Source of the DNA: Apostichopus japonicus
Lineage: Eukaryota > Echinodermata > Holothuroidea > Aspidochirotida > Stichopodidae
Reading direction: 5' to 3'
Assembly (NCBI RefSeq): GCF_037975245.1
Contig: NC_092578.1
Span: forward strand, 1,807,001-1,871,000
DNA: 64,000 bases
The notes below the pieces were generated by a model that was not told the DNA's origin, did not search any database, and saw nothing but the letters and a program-made list of their open reading frames with translations. Below are positions 1-26,900 of this stretch, one piece after another (the first letter of the stretch is position 1; every line of letters starts with the position of its first letter). Both the position numbers and the translations under genes were made by a program.

Positions 1-3000
1 GTCTGTCTGTCTGTCTGTCTTTCTTCCCGACTGTAAACTAACTCGGAAAGAGCAAGTCTCTTTTTCCTTTCTTTTCTTCAAATCAAATTGTTATGAAAAG
101 CCGAAATAAGATTGCATCTTTGGAAAATCAGTAACGAGTACGTGTGCTTTAATAATCAAGTCATGGAACTCCCATTCAGTACTGTATGCTCAGGAATTTT
201 CTAAATCATATATATGCTGTAATATATGTACCCTATAGTATATTATGCAGTGTGGTATCCACAAATGTCCATAACAGTAGTTCTACTGTACAGCTTGTCA
301 TAGGTTACAGTAACAGAATCATTCACTGTACCACCACTACCAGTCTATCATACAATATGTCAATTTTGTTTATTTAAGGTAGTCTGTTCAAAGTTGATTT
401 CTTTTTCTTCTCGATACAACACCTCATTGTCGAGCACAATGTTGAGCTCTAGAATTATACAAAGGGATTCTAGTGTTACAAATAGTATGATTCGGCTATA
501 AGATTTGAGATGGATCAAATGAATCAAATCATATCAAATGAATCCTCTATGTATGTACAGTATAACACAGCTCAAGATTTCAAAATGGGCTACTGTATGA
601 TCATGGCTTGTGTTGTACAGTACAATTAGATCAAAAAAAAAGTATGTTTACAAAATGAAAATTAGAAATGACTCCCTATAAAGCTTTATACCATCAATCT
701 CCCCCACCACATACTATCCCTTTCTTCTCCCCTCCCCCCCCCCAAAAAAAAATATGGGAAAATGTGTACGGTATGTACAGTAGTAATTGGTTCAAGCAAA
801 CTAGAACTTATCACCATGCTGGTCTCTCCACAGATGAGCATGTTTTATTGTAAATTAAACCCAAACGTGTAAAATAAATTAAATAATATCAGCAAGTACA
901 GTACTGTACTTCAGCAAGCTAAGTTAAAGCTAAACATTCTACTATATAGATTCATTGTAATATACAGGAAGGAAGCAAGACTTCCTTACATTGATGAGCT
1001 AGGCATATCAGCCTACACTTCCCTAGTCTAGCCTTCTTAACCAGTAACTAAAGAAAACTACAAACTTGGTCATAATTTGCTTAAAAATGCTATAAATTGC
1101 ACTGTAAAATGTCTACCAACTAAGCTGCTTTCCTTCCCACGTAATAAAATTCTATCAAGCTAAAAAAATTTAATTGATGTTAGTAGATAGTTAGTCTGAT
1201 ATATCTTGCAATTTGCCAAAGTCTATACCTTTTCTTCTATGCACAGGGTTATTGGGTATGTATACAATATTTCACCAATTCTTTTCATATTGCACCTTAA
1301 TGGACATTTGTGTAAAAGATTTGTGGAATCATGTTAATATCAGCAGTGTTAAATTGTCGTTGTTTTGTATTGTTCTGGTCTGTTTACATCATGGGTTGTC
1401 CATTTTTGCAACAGACATCGATATATTTTTGGTTTTCAATCTCAAAACTTGCAATGTGACGGTTTTGGTCCAGTGAGATGACCCAACATAAGATGAACGT
1501 AACGTTGTAGTTCACTGATCAGATTTTTACTCTGTTCTGGAGCTGCCACGGAGCTGTCACACTATTTCATAGCCAAATATATATACAAAGGAGAGGAACA
1601 AAATCATTTAAGGAAGTCATTCAGGTTGGACCAATAAACTGGTACAGAAAATATAGCAACAGTAACTTAAAGGCATTGCCTACAGTACTATAGCGGTATC
1701 TGTTGTTACAAGGTTGTATTATACTGTACTGTATGTCTAATCCAGTGTATATTAACCTTTTCCACTACTTTTAATCCTTAGTAATTATAAACAAACTTTT
1801 CCACCCCCCCCCCCTTTGCCAGTTGTGGATTATTGCTTTGTGCATTAAAGTATGGTTCAAACCTATGGGTTTGTACCACTTAGAGTCCTGCCTCGCACCC
1901 CTGGTCCTGTCTCTCTCCCCTCCTCCCCCTGATTAGGAATCACACATTTAGGACTTTTAAATGCTGTGTGTTGCTAATCTATGTTGAAGAATCTACTTGA
2001 ATTTTAACTGAAGGCTTTTGTCTTTCCACCACAGTACCAACATGGGATGGTAATGTATATTTCAAAAAGTCTTTAGTGTAAATGTTGCATAGTGCAATAC
2101 TCTATTATTCTTACTAACACAGTCGCATTAACACAAATGGAAACTTTAGACAAGAGGTGCTGTTAAAAAATGTTTGTGGAATGGTGTGTAATTGAGTTGT
2201 TGGAGATTGAATGCCTAATGAGGTCAAAGTTTAGAACAGTCCATTATTTTGAAAGTATTCACAAAATGCAAATTTGCTGCAAAAATGGTGACACATTCTG
2301 ACACTTATATTTCCCGAATTCTTTTGAAAATTCTTTGATCGTAAAAGACACATGAGCATACAGAATTCAGTCCATTAAAAAGGAAGTGATACTTTAAAAT
2401 GATATTAAATGACTGTTGGCTTCGATAAAATACATGCAAAGTATGCAGTTAATACTACAGGTCCATAATTTAGACAAAATGTCAATGCACACAAAAACTA
2501 AATTTTAATAAGCTTTTGATGCTTGGATGTACAATACCTTATATTAATACAGTACTTACAGTAGTAATATAATTCTAATTGTAGAATTGTAGTAGCAGTA
2601 GTGGTAGTGCTTGATAAATGCATGCTTCATTAACTATTGAGTTCCCCACGCATGTGTAGAACCTACAAAATATACTGTAGTAGAAAATGCTGGTCTTTGC
2701 TTGCTGGTACTTTCAAATTTGCATATACGTAGAATCATCTTTGAATTTAGTGCACAGACAGCTTAAACTTAACACATGTTGGCTTCGTTGTTTCAATTTC
2801 CAAACCTCGATCCAGGCTATATAGTACACTACTTGCAAGCTTTGATATCAAACCTGAGGTACAATACTGTATACTAGGTACAGTAGTTGTGCTCTACCTC
2901 TTTCCAAGTTGAATCTGGCCAGCTTCAGTCAAAGGTGTTGACCTTATGTCAAATGAGATATCAATATCTTCTTTAAAAAATGTTTTTTTACACCTTTGGT

Positions 3001-4133
3001 ATCTTTATTGGTAACTTTCTTCTGTCAATTGGAATATATTTGGATACAAAGTCAAAAACGTTTTACAAGTAATGATAAGTACATACATATCTAGATGTTA
3101 GCTGTGTCCTGTTCAAGCTTTGTTTAATCCCTGCTTTGTTTCAATCCTTGCTTTGTTTTAATCCCTGCTTGCAATCACAAACCTCAAGATTTGCTACATC
3201 TGTGTAGCACGTACAGTATACAATGTTTACAGGATTAATCACTGTTGGATAGGATACTTCTGTGTACATACTGCTGATAGCAAGCAACAGTATTGAAGCT
3301 GCTGTTAATATGAATTACTGGATTCAGTGGATTGTTTATACTTTCGGACACATTACATGATTACCTGGCCATCATGTACACTCTACTACTGTATGTGGCA
3401 CTAATATAGCAATACATGTATAACAGTATATATTTGAAAGCTGCTACATGTAGGTTATCAACAATGGATTTTTACATTATGAGACATTATCTTTGTCATA
3501 ATAAACATGTTACCGGTGTGGCACACATTGTTATAACATTATACCTGTTTGGAAGTTAGCCTGCCAAAGTGGCATTTAGTCTCTGCATGGTAGGCTGTCA
3601 TTGTGTCATGCACTGTATATACATGCTATACAGGAACGCAGTCTTACCGTTTGTTTAATCATCCTCATGTGTCGGTGTTTATATACAAATTCGTTCATCA
3701 AATCGCTGCTTCCCATGCAATGCTTGTGGCATATAATCGTGTTACTTTGTTTCAATAAATCATATTTGGTTTCATTGGCCAGCAGTTTTATGAATTATTA
3801 ATCAATTTGTAATTGAAGGTTTATAACCACAGTCTTTACATAAGAAACTTAACATTTTAAAGTAAATTATACTTGTACAATGCATACTGCACATATGTAC
3901 ACAATTAAAAAATATATTAATTTAAGTACAGTTCATAACTGTCACTGCAACTACTAACTTCTGTAGTAATATTAACGTTGGTTCTCTGCGCTCCACTAAT
4001 ATAAAATTCTTTCAATGTGCAACTGTGTGCATACCATGGTATTTACAATACTTTGTATAAATATGCACCATTTGCTGTTTGCTTTTCTATATTCTTGTTG
4101 TTGCTCTATTTGTATCCTTATTCTTTGTTTGTG

Positions 4134-4530
4134 TCTGGAAGTACAGTAAAGTACCTACAGTATATTATATACAGCTATGGGGATATCAATATTCATATTC
4201 ATGTATCAATATTCATGTCTGGAAGTACAGTACAGTACATTATGTATATGGGGATATCAATATTAATGTTCATGTATCAATATTCATGTCTGGAAGTACA
4301 GTACAGTACAGTACCTACAGTATATTATATACAGCTATGGGGATATCAATATTCATATTCATGTATCAATATTCATGTCTGGAAGTACAGTACAGTACAT
4401 TATGTATATGGGGATATCAATATTAATGTTCATGTATCAATATTCATGTCTGGAAGTACAGTACAGTACCTACAGTACATTATATACAGCTATGGGGATA
4501 TCAATATTCTTAGTTTCTGTCTGAAAGTAC
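4134..4530 (+). repeat. Minisatellite, about 160-bp unit, 2.4 copies
   Basis: Units start CCTACAGTATATTATATACA at 4154, 4314 and 4469, each with inner repeats of GGGGATATCAATATTCAT and CTGGAAGTACAGTACAGTAC. The long open frames across it are products of the repeat and not genes. The array seems to resume at 4932 after two inserted inverted repeats. Confidence 0.85.
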
Positions 4531-4544
4531 AGTACAGTATACAC

Positions 4545-4700
4545 ATAATGAATGGTTATGATTGCAATAGTGCAAATATTTCATGAGTTGAAAGATGGAA
4601 TGTTCCATTCAACAAGGCGCAGCCGAGTTGAATGGAACAAATTACATCTTTCAACGAATGAAATATTTGCACTATTGCAGGAATGGAAACCATTCATTAT
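4545..4700. repeat. Foldback element (long inverted repeat)
   Basis: Two arms of about 70 bases, sharing ATAATGAATGGTT, GCAATAGTGCAAATATTTCA and TTCCATTCAAC, face each other around the short loop AAGGCGCAGCCGA. The transcript would form a long hairpin. It is likely a MITE inserted in the minisatellite. Confidence 0.75.
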
Positions 4701-4706
4701 TTGTTT

Positions 4707-4930
4707 TATACAACACCTTCAAATTTGGATATAATTGGATGTAAAATGCACTCATGCAACAGATTGTTTTGTACAGACAGGTTTCTCTGCTCTCTTACCG
4801 TTGAAAAAAGTGCTACCAAAAAAGTATAACGCATGGTTCTATCATCATAGCGTGCAATAGAGCGGATTTTGCATTCAATCGACGAGCAATTGACCAATCA
4901 AATGGCCGGAATATAATTAGGTGTTGTATA
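4707..4930. mobile_element. Possible MITE with 12-bp inverted ends
   Basis: TATACAACACCT at 4707-4718 and AGGTGTTGTATA at 4919-4930 are perfect inverted ends of a 224-bp segment with no coding content. It directly follows the foldback 4545-4700. A target duplication could not be defined. Confidence 0.5.
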
Positions 4931-5198
4931 ATACATTATGTATAGCTATGGGGATTCTTGGCCATACCTTTGGGCAATTAATAGCAAGAAGCATTCAAAA
5001 TACTTTAATGTGACATTTAGGTTCCAGGGATGGTCAGGAAAGAACTTGGGATTATGGGAGATGACTTCTGCTACAAAGGGGGCACAGGAGGGGGGGGGGC
5101 AGGTGGGTGGGTGGGTCAGGGTTAGATCACTGACTAAAACATGCCCAGTATTATGACATCTTTGTTTCAACTTGGTATCTAGCATCTTTGGTTGACAG

Positions 5199-20211
<15,013 letters not shown>

Positions 20212-20943
20212 ACGAGATAAAAAAATGATAGGTGATCATGAAACTTATTTAATGAACCCTTAAAACTAACAAATATGTTCTCGTAGAGGGTGGGTAATCG
20301 TAGGATTTGAGGAGAAAGGTGAGTTGAGGTGAGGGGATGAGAGGGTTGGGGAAAATCTTGATTTGCCTCTGTAGGTTGTTAGCTGGTTGTCCATCAGACA
20401 AACGTAGACATTCCTCGTAAAGATCTTGCGGACATCAAAGCTAGTTGTACCATGAGAATAAGATTTATATACATGTAGGTGAAAGGTTAACCGAGTGCTT
20501 TGACTAACTAAACCAGGTGTTCCCCAGAGAGACCTTAAAGATGACCAGTTTCTTTGTCAGACAAGATGCTGAATTGTCTGACATTGATTGTTAGACATCG
20601 ATCCTCTGTGAGGAGAAAGTGGTTTTAAAGTTCAGGGTGAAAGAGGAAAGAGGGGTGGAGGAGAGAGATTAAAGAGAGGTGCATTAAGAAGTGAGGTTTG
20701 AGTGCTCTACTTCTGCATGCATGACATTTGCATAATGCATGGTTCACACTAACTTTCATGGTTGGCACAACACAGGCGTCATGCTTCCACAAGACCTTTG
20801 ACCTTTACCCTTGATAGTGCCCTTATGAGATGTGATTAAATGACCAGTTATTTTTGACATGTTTATGCATTCATGCTGTTTTGTGATTACAAGATGGTAC
20901 CATTGCTGTGTACTGTATGTGTTCACAAAATGCTCCTCATGTA

Positions 20944-21655
20944 TTAGATGCTGCCATTCATACTGAAACATTCTCATTTGTGTGAAAGAATGTTATCTTG
21001 ATAAGATGTGACATCTTGATGTGACATCTTGATAAGATGTGACATTCCTACCCTGCAACTGTCATTCATATGTATAAGTCACTTGTGAACATTGCCTTCA
21101 TTCTTGCTAATTCTAAATATTTATAACCCTGAGATACTGATTATTAGATGCTGCCATTCATACTGAAACATTCTCATATTTGTAAGAGAATGTTATCGTA
21201 TTAGATATGACAATCCTACCCTGCAACTGTCATTACATGTATTACTTGTGAACATTGCCTTCATACTTGCTAATTCTAAATATTCATAACCCTGAGATAC
21301 TGATTATTAGATGCTGCCATTCATACTGAAACATTCTCACTTATGCAAATAATTTATCTGACAGGCTGTGATATTCCTCCTCAATAACTTGCCTTTAATG
21401 TATATAGTTCACTTGGGAAGACATGTGTCCTACTCACCAACTTATATTATTTAAGAATTTATCTGACAGGCTGTGATATTCCTCCTCAATAACTTGCCTT
21501 TAATGTATATAGTTCACTTGGGAAGACATCTGTCCTACTCACCAACTTATGCAATTTTAGAATTTATCTGACAGGCTGTTATATTCCTCCTCAATAACTC
21601 ACAATTAATGTCTATAGTTCACTTGGAACGACATCTGTCCTACTCACCAACTGAT
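20944..21655 (+). repeat. Two adjoining tandem-repeat families after the proximal DMT1 stop
   Basis: The first has three copies of TTAGATGCTGCCATTCATAC (about 20944, 21145, 21307). The second has three copies, 105-107 bp apart, of TTTATCTGACAGGCTGT and CTCACCAACTTAT (about 21350, 21457, 21562). If the proximal exon is used, they fall in its 3' UTR. Confidence 0.82.
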
Positions 21656-21795
21656 AACAATACTAATAACCAGAGATACAGAGTGAGACATATTAAGATA
21701 TGTGCGACTTATCAGGGTTTCATAAAAATGACACAAGTTTGAGCTAAAGCTTTTAAGTCTGAGATCCAAGTGAATTTGAGATACAAACCAAGCAG

Positions 21796-21801
21796 AATAA
21801 A
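21796..21801 (+). terminator. Candidate polyadenylation signal for the proximal DMT1 isoform
   Basis: An AATAAA lies about 1.6 kb after the TAA at 20211, between two tandem-repeat blocks. It is the first clear canonical hexamer I noticed in this presumed 3' UTR. Use is not proven. Confidence 0.3.
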
Positions 21802-22071
21802 TACCGTCTAAATCATGACAAATAGTTAACGTCGTCGTGTTTACTGTTTACAATGACGCAATCACCAAACAGTACAAAATTGTTGGGAATGAATCGAGAA
21901 CAAAAGTATGAAAAATCAACAGACAAGGGAGTACTGTATTTCAGAAGAGTTATCTATTTACTTTCATCCTTCCAAGTAATTTCCACCTAACTATTTATTC
22001 TGCCAATCACGGTTGAGTATCTAATCATGACAATTCTATTTCATGTAACTACTGTCACCGTAAGATAGGAC

Positions 22072-22584
22072 TTTGAAATGAATTGTGTATAAAAAAGTAT
22101 TAGTGTACATATCACTGAGTTTATTGAAATGTTATCTATACTCTTTCATACACGCAATGCATTCCTACCTGTCTGTGTTAGTAGACTTGGAAATGAATTG
22201 TGTATAAAAAGTATTAGTGAACATATCACTGTGAGTTAATTGAAATATTATCTATACTTTTTCACACATGCAATGCATTCCTACCTTGGAAATGAATTGT
22301 GTATGAAAAGTATTAGTGAACATATCACTGTGAGTTAATTGAAATGTTATCAATACTCTTTCACACATGCAATGCATTCCTACCTTGGAAATGAATTGTG
22401 TATGAAAAGTATTAGTGAACATATCACTGTGAGTTAATTGAAATGTTATCTATACTCTTTCATACATGCAATACATTCCTACCTTGGAAATGAATAGTGT
22501 ATAAAAAGTATCAGTGAACATATCACTGTGAGTTAATTGAAATGTTATCTATACTCTTTCATACACGCAATGCATTCCTACCTT
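22072..22584 (+). repeat. Tandem repeat, about 100-bp unit, five copies
   Basis: Each unit carries GAAATGAATTGTGTATAAAA, AGTGAACATATCACTG and CAATGCATTCCTACCTTG. Copies start near 22075, 22191, 22287, 22387 and 22487 and are very alike, suggesting recent expansion. Confidence 0.87.
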
Positions 22585-22739
22585 GCTGCACTTAACCTAA
22601 GCAGCTACTGTACTAGCAATTAAATGATTTAACAAAAGTCATAAAAAATATAAAAAAAAAAAAAATATATAAAAAAACTGATAGCAAACTGCTTATCCAC
22701 TAAAGAGCCTGTGTAAGAGAATGTGTAATAGTATAAGAG

Positions 22740-22827
22740 GGGCCTGATGTTTTGATCCTAGCAGGATCTTCTTCACTTTTCATTCAGCCTCTGAAGATGA
22801 TCCTGCTAGGATCTTAACGTCAGGCCC
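22740..22827. repeat. Palindromic pair of GATCCTGCTAGGATC elements
   Basis: Two copies of a roughly 36-base motif face each other. Each has the 15-base core GATCCTGCTAGGATC (itself palindromic), a GAAGA on one side and a GTCAGGCC-type end on the other. A third copy is at 35212-35250. The motif is probably the end of a retroelement family, possibly Penelope-like. Confidence 0.5.
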
Positions 22828-24413
22828 TCTTACTTTTACACAAAAGTCATAACTTATTCACACAAATTAAACACAGGTGTTTTTTTTTCAAAGATTGATT
22901 TACTTTTTCACCCTTTTTTTTTTCTTGACATTTTGGTTTAATTGTTCCGTTATTCTCGTTATTTAATATCAGAGCAATTCACATCAATCCTGCTTCAAAG
23001 AACGCTCTCAACAAAGCAAAACAAAATAGAGATGTGAAGAGAAAATAAAAAATATCCTTTTGCTTTCCTTCTTTAGAACTTTGAACAACATTTCATGCAC
23101 CTAGTTTAATGTTCCATGTTTGGCTTTTTGCTCTAAAAAGAAAAAAAAATCTTGTAGGATAAACTTGGTTTTTCCCCTGTTTTTTTTATATTGTTTATAT
23201 TAGTTTTGAGTGTGACTCGTCTGTGTTTGTACATCACATCTGCTATCCTTTGTTATTAGTCCCTGTTTATTTGTTTTCCTCTTGTTTTCCAAGTTGAATG
23301 TGAATGGCCAAAATATATTTTGTTTTTAATTCATATTTTCTTCACTCCATGGAGTGTTGTCTTGACAAAACAAATGTTAATTTGTGATTAGCTCATTATT
23401 ACAACATTATTACATCATCATTTCATAGCAGAGGGCAAAGTTTCAGAGTCTCGTTCGCATGTAGGAATTTGGTTAAACCGTTCGTGATCGTAAAATTATC
23501 GAAGGCTAAATTCTGCCATTTTGAGCAGACAGGAGACAATTGATAAATCCTGTAGAGAATATTACTCGGCTAGATTGTTTAAATATGTCGAGAAATAAAA
23601 TATTACAGTCAAATTGAATGCTTTTTGTGCCATTAATAATTATTAAAATAGTAGTTGAAGGATGACCTTAGGCACGAAATTCATATCGAATAATTTTCAT
23701 CCTGTTAAAGTTTTTGGGAAATAACCGTTTGTGTGTGTCTGGGGTTCATTAAGTTAAAGATGCTTGACTACCGTTAGGTGAGCTCATCAGATGCGATGCT
23801 ACAAAAGTGAATAGGGAATGATATGACCTTGTATGACCTCAGGTAACATGTCGCCATTGCTTCACAAATTTGTCAAGAAAAATATGGTCGTGAATGTCAT
23901 CCACCCGGGAGCGATGTTATTTCATATTAAGTTAAAAAGGACATATTTTGTTAGAATTATTAGAATTAAAAAAAAAAAAATGGGATTTGGACAGTAAAAC
24001 ATTTCGGCCATCTCTGATGTTTTAAGGCTGGATATCATAAAAACCAGAATAACTATAGAATCATATTCTTTTTTCTTTAACTTTTTACATATCAAGACTG
24101 GCCCTTTAATGGCAAGGTTGTCTCCATTGTTAAGGTAGCTGATAATCATCTGTACCTCTGAAATGAAGTGAATAGTGAACCTATTTTCAGGGTCATTTTG
24201 AAATGAATACATACTCCCAAATCTAAAAATACTTTTTCTTCCACCACAAATATTTTGAATTTTGACCATGCATGGTTGGTTTTGAAATACAGGCATCAAA
24301 TCACTGCTGATCAGACAATAACTATCCCTCATAAACAATAAGTATTCCTCTTTTGATGAACACAAAGAGAGCATTTGCTATTGACTTCCCTAGACTTCTA
24401 TACTTTGACTTGT

Positions 24414-24524
24414 TATTAATTCAGCTTGCGGCTTCGATAAGCCAATGAGGCTTCTTTGCGAGTTCCTGCTTGCAGTAGGATCTAAAATACATACATACAG
24501 TACATACATACATATATACATACT
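24414..24524 (+). mobile_element. 5'-truncated SINE, same family, without the hAT insertion
   Basis: CAGCTTGCGGCTTCGATAAG, then GCGAGTTCCTGCTTGCAG and an ACAT-repeat tail match the SINE at 40512-42110. Here the GTTCCTGC site is uninterrupted, so this copy shows the pre-insertion sequence. The tRNA-like head is missing. Confidence 0.78.
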
Positions 24525-24941
24525 GTTATGAAGGTTGCATTTATGATTAAAACAATTTATGGCATGGCTTTTTTTGGTAATATTTGTTTACAGTTATTAT
24601 TTAATAAAAGTCTCCTTAAACAGAGTCGTTTGTTAACTAGGCCGGTCACAGTTGTATTTCTGAAAAATGTGAGGAATAAGCTGTAAATTTTACAAAATGT
24701 TATGCTGATGATTACATAGTAGTTTAGCAGTACAGGGATTGATGTATGTTTATGAATGTAACAAAATTACTAATTAATCAATGATTTAATATCTGTCAGA
24801 TTGGGCTTTCCAGCATTCAAGCTGAGGGGGCTGTCATGTCGTTCCTACTGTTGATGTACCTCTGCATCCAGGAAACATGACACAGTGGCAGAGCGTCCAT
24901 ACAGTCAGGGGGGGGCGGACGCCCCCCCGATGGACTCAAAT

Positions 24942-25328
24942 CAGGGTTGTCCAACCTACGGCCCGCGGGCCACAGTCCGACCCGCTGCAGGGTTGCGTCA
25001 GGCCCGCCAGAGATGCTCTACGGTGCGAGCAGATTTATTGATAACAATTTGAAGCTATATAATCAATCATTTACACCTTCTGGGTCCAAAAAACTGCATA
25101 CAGGTCAGTTTGTGTGACAATCTCTCAGTGGACGGGGGGGGGGGGGCGGCTGAACTTTATTCATTTGTTTCATCAGGAAGGAGAATTATTCAGTGCGCTC
25201 CGCGCGCAGTGCTCACATTGTGTTGCCTTGGGCGTCGGGCAAAAAATCGTGCGTAGGGTTCATGCGGCCCCGTCCTTCATCATGATCATTCCATGTGGCC
25301 CTCCTCTGCAAAAGGTTGGACAACCCTG
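24942..25328. mobile_element. Non-autonomous hAT element, 387 bp
   Basis: The perfect 16-bp inverted ends CAGGGTTGTCCAACCT and AGGTTGGACAACCCTG are flanked by the exact duplication ACTCAAAT (24934-24941, 25329-25336). The subterminal GGCCCGCGGGCC and GTGGCCC stretches are typical of hAT/Charlie-like elements. It lies between the two alternative DMT1 terminal exons. The open frame inside it is not recognisable as transposase. Confidence 0.9.
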
Positions 25329-25491
25329 ACTCAAATGGACTGCTGGTGCCCTTTTCAGCTTTTTACCACTTTTTAATTATTTGCAATTATTAATTTTTTT
25401 TATGCGCTCTCATCTACCTATTGACATTTGTCACATTTTGTTGGCGATGACCCCTATTTATTATTATTCTTTTTTTCTTCTCTCTTTATAG

Positions 25492-25593
25492 ATGGCTTCT
25501 TCTCTTCTTGTTAAGACAAATTATGAACTGAACGGTTCTGAGTTAGATGTCAGTAACTCACAGGAACTTTCTACACCGACGGATCACAACTGA
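25492..25593 (+). CDS. SLC11A2: DMT1 alternative distal terminal exon
   Basis: A long pyrimidine tract and TTATAG acceptor at 25490-25491 precede a 33-codon open frame that begins MASSLLVKTNYELNGSELD and ends at TGA 25591-25593. It is phase 0, so it can replace 20131-20211 directly after 17971. Vertebrate DMT1 also has two alternative C-terminal exons that alter localisation and iron regulation. The tail contains YELNG, which resembles the YxLxx-type sorting motif reported for one vertebrate isoform. Use of this exon is inferred from splice signals, phase and position only. Confidence 0.6.
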   Translation: MASSLLVKTNYELNGSELDVSNSQELSTPTDHN

Positions 25594-26086
25594 AGACACC
25601 TTAATAACCATGGCAACAGAGATAACCTCATCCCTATGCTATGATAGTTGATTTGGTTCTCTGGCTATTTTGCCATTGATATTTATTTCTCTTTTTGTTA
25701 TTTAAAACCTTGGACAACATTTTCAGACTATGTAGTAATTGGATTGGAACTTTGAGCCATTCAAAAATTGTCATGAATGTTTGTACAATACATGCTGCAC
25801 TGTCAAGTGAAATGAAGTCATTGCGAGTGTGCTTTACCTCACAGGCTTACGGTTGAACACTGTTACTGTACTTTGGACAGCAGCAAGATACCCTAATTGT
25901 TTTTGTTCTCCTTTAAGGTGATCAAGCATCTTCATTGGCATGATGATATCATGCATCCTCTTAATCATTGGTTTGCAATACGTTGAATACATCACAAAAT
26001 CCATAAATTTGCTGTGTCGAAAAAAAGAGAAGCTGTCTCAGGAACAGAATCCCTACATTGAGGCTTATATCAAATATAATATTACA

Positions 26087-26092
26087 AATAAA
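26087..26092 (+). terminator. Candidate polyadenylation signal for the distal DMT1 isoform
   Basis: An AATAAA lies about 0.5 kb after the TGA at 25593. Another AATAAA follows at 26421-26426. Either could end a transcript that uses the distal exon. Confidence 0.35.
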
Positions 26093-26822
26093 AACTAAAG
26101 AGATTCATCTCGCCAACCAGCAGTGCATATTGTGTGAGGTGAGGAGTGCAATAGTTTTATGTCATATGCAACCACTCCCCCCACCCCCTCCCCCCACCCC
26201 CTCAGTGTTCTACTGTACTTTTGATACTGTGCCTTACTGAACCAAGGTTTTTGAAGGTACATTTTAGCAAGGAATTTAATGGAATGCAGTTTAGGTAATA
26301 AGTTATTGTCATGAAGAAGAAGTTTTATGCAACTTGTATGCATGCAGTCGTTATATTGCTTAGACTATCAGATTCCATTCAGTATCTAAGTCCCCTTTGA
26401 TCCGTTAAAATGCAACTATAAATAAACAGAGTATTATCTGCACCATGAACACACTGAGATCCGGGCCATTGTCTTCATTCCAGTGAAATATTTCTCACGC
26501 CACTATATATAGTATTTAATATGTCGACCATGAAGCCTTTTTGTGTCATTTGTGATAGAAAATAACTGCTTTTGTAGGCATTAGCCTATTAACATAAGTA
26601 TTACACCAGCCACAGAGTAAAACCAACAGATAGCAGCATTAGCTGTACATATGTACTTAAATATGTAATATACCATATATGCTGTTCATGTACAATAGGT
26701 GTCGTCAAAGGATAGGTGTACTAAATCAAGAAAGTGTTACGTTCTATTTGTATATTAATACTGTATTAAATGCAGTGACCAGTACTTTTGATAATCTGAG
26801 ACAATTGTCTTTGTTATACAGT

Positions 26823-26900
26823 GCATGGTAACATAGTATGATAAGTGCATGGTAACATAGTATGATAAGTGCATGGTAACATAGTATGATAAGTGCACGG
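26823..26900 (+). repeat. 24-bp tandem repeat, three copies plus a partial
   Basis: GCATGGTAACATAGTATGAT followed by AAGT repeats at 26823, 26847 and 26871, and begins again at 26895. Confidence 0.9.

Larger units (their letters stand above)
1..5198. other. AT-rich upstream region without a recognised gene
   Basis: It opens with a GTCT microsatellite (1-20). It then holds many TACAGTA/TACTGTA and GTACAGTAC motifs, short poly-C tracts (for example near 728-742 and 1802-1814) and the repeats at 4134-4930. The missing first DMT1 exon and promoter may lie here, but I could not identify them. Confidence 0.6.

Noticed and set aside
4017-4586. 189-codon plus-strand open frame
   Set aside because: It is made wholly of the 160-bp minisatellite unit, and the same peptide recurs with the repeat. 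No domain, splice site or start context supports a gene.
23922-24374. 150-codon minus-strand open frame
   Set aside because: Composition is Ile/Leu/Phe/Lys-rich as expected of AT-rich noncoding DNA. No family pattern, and a poly-T run lies inside it.
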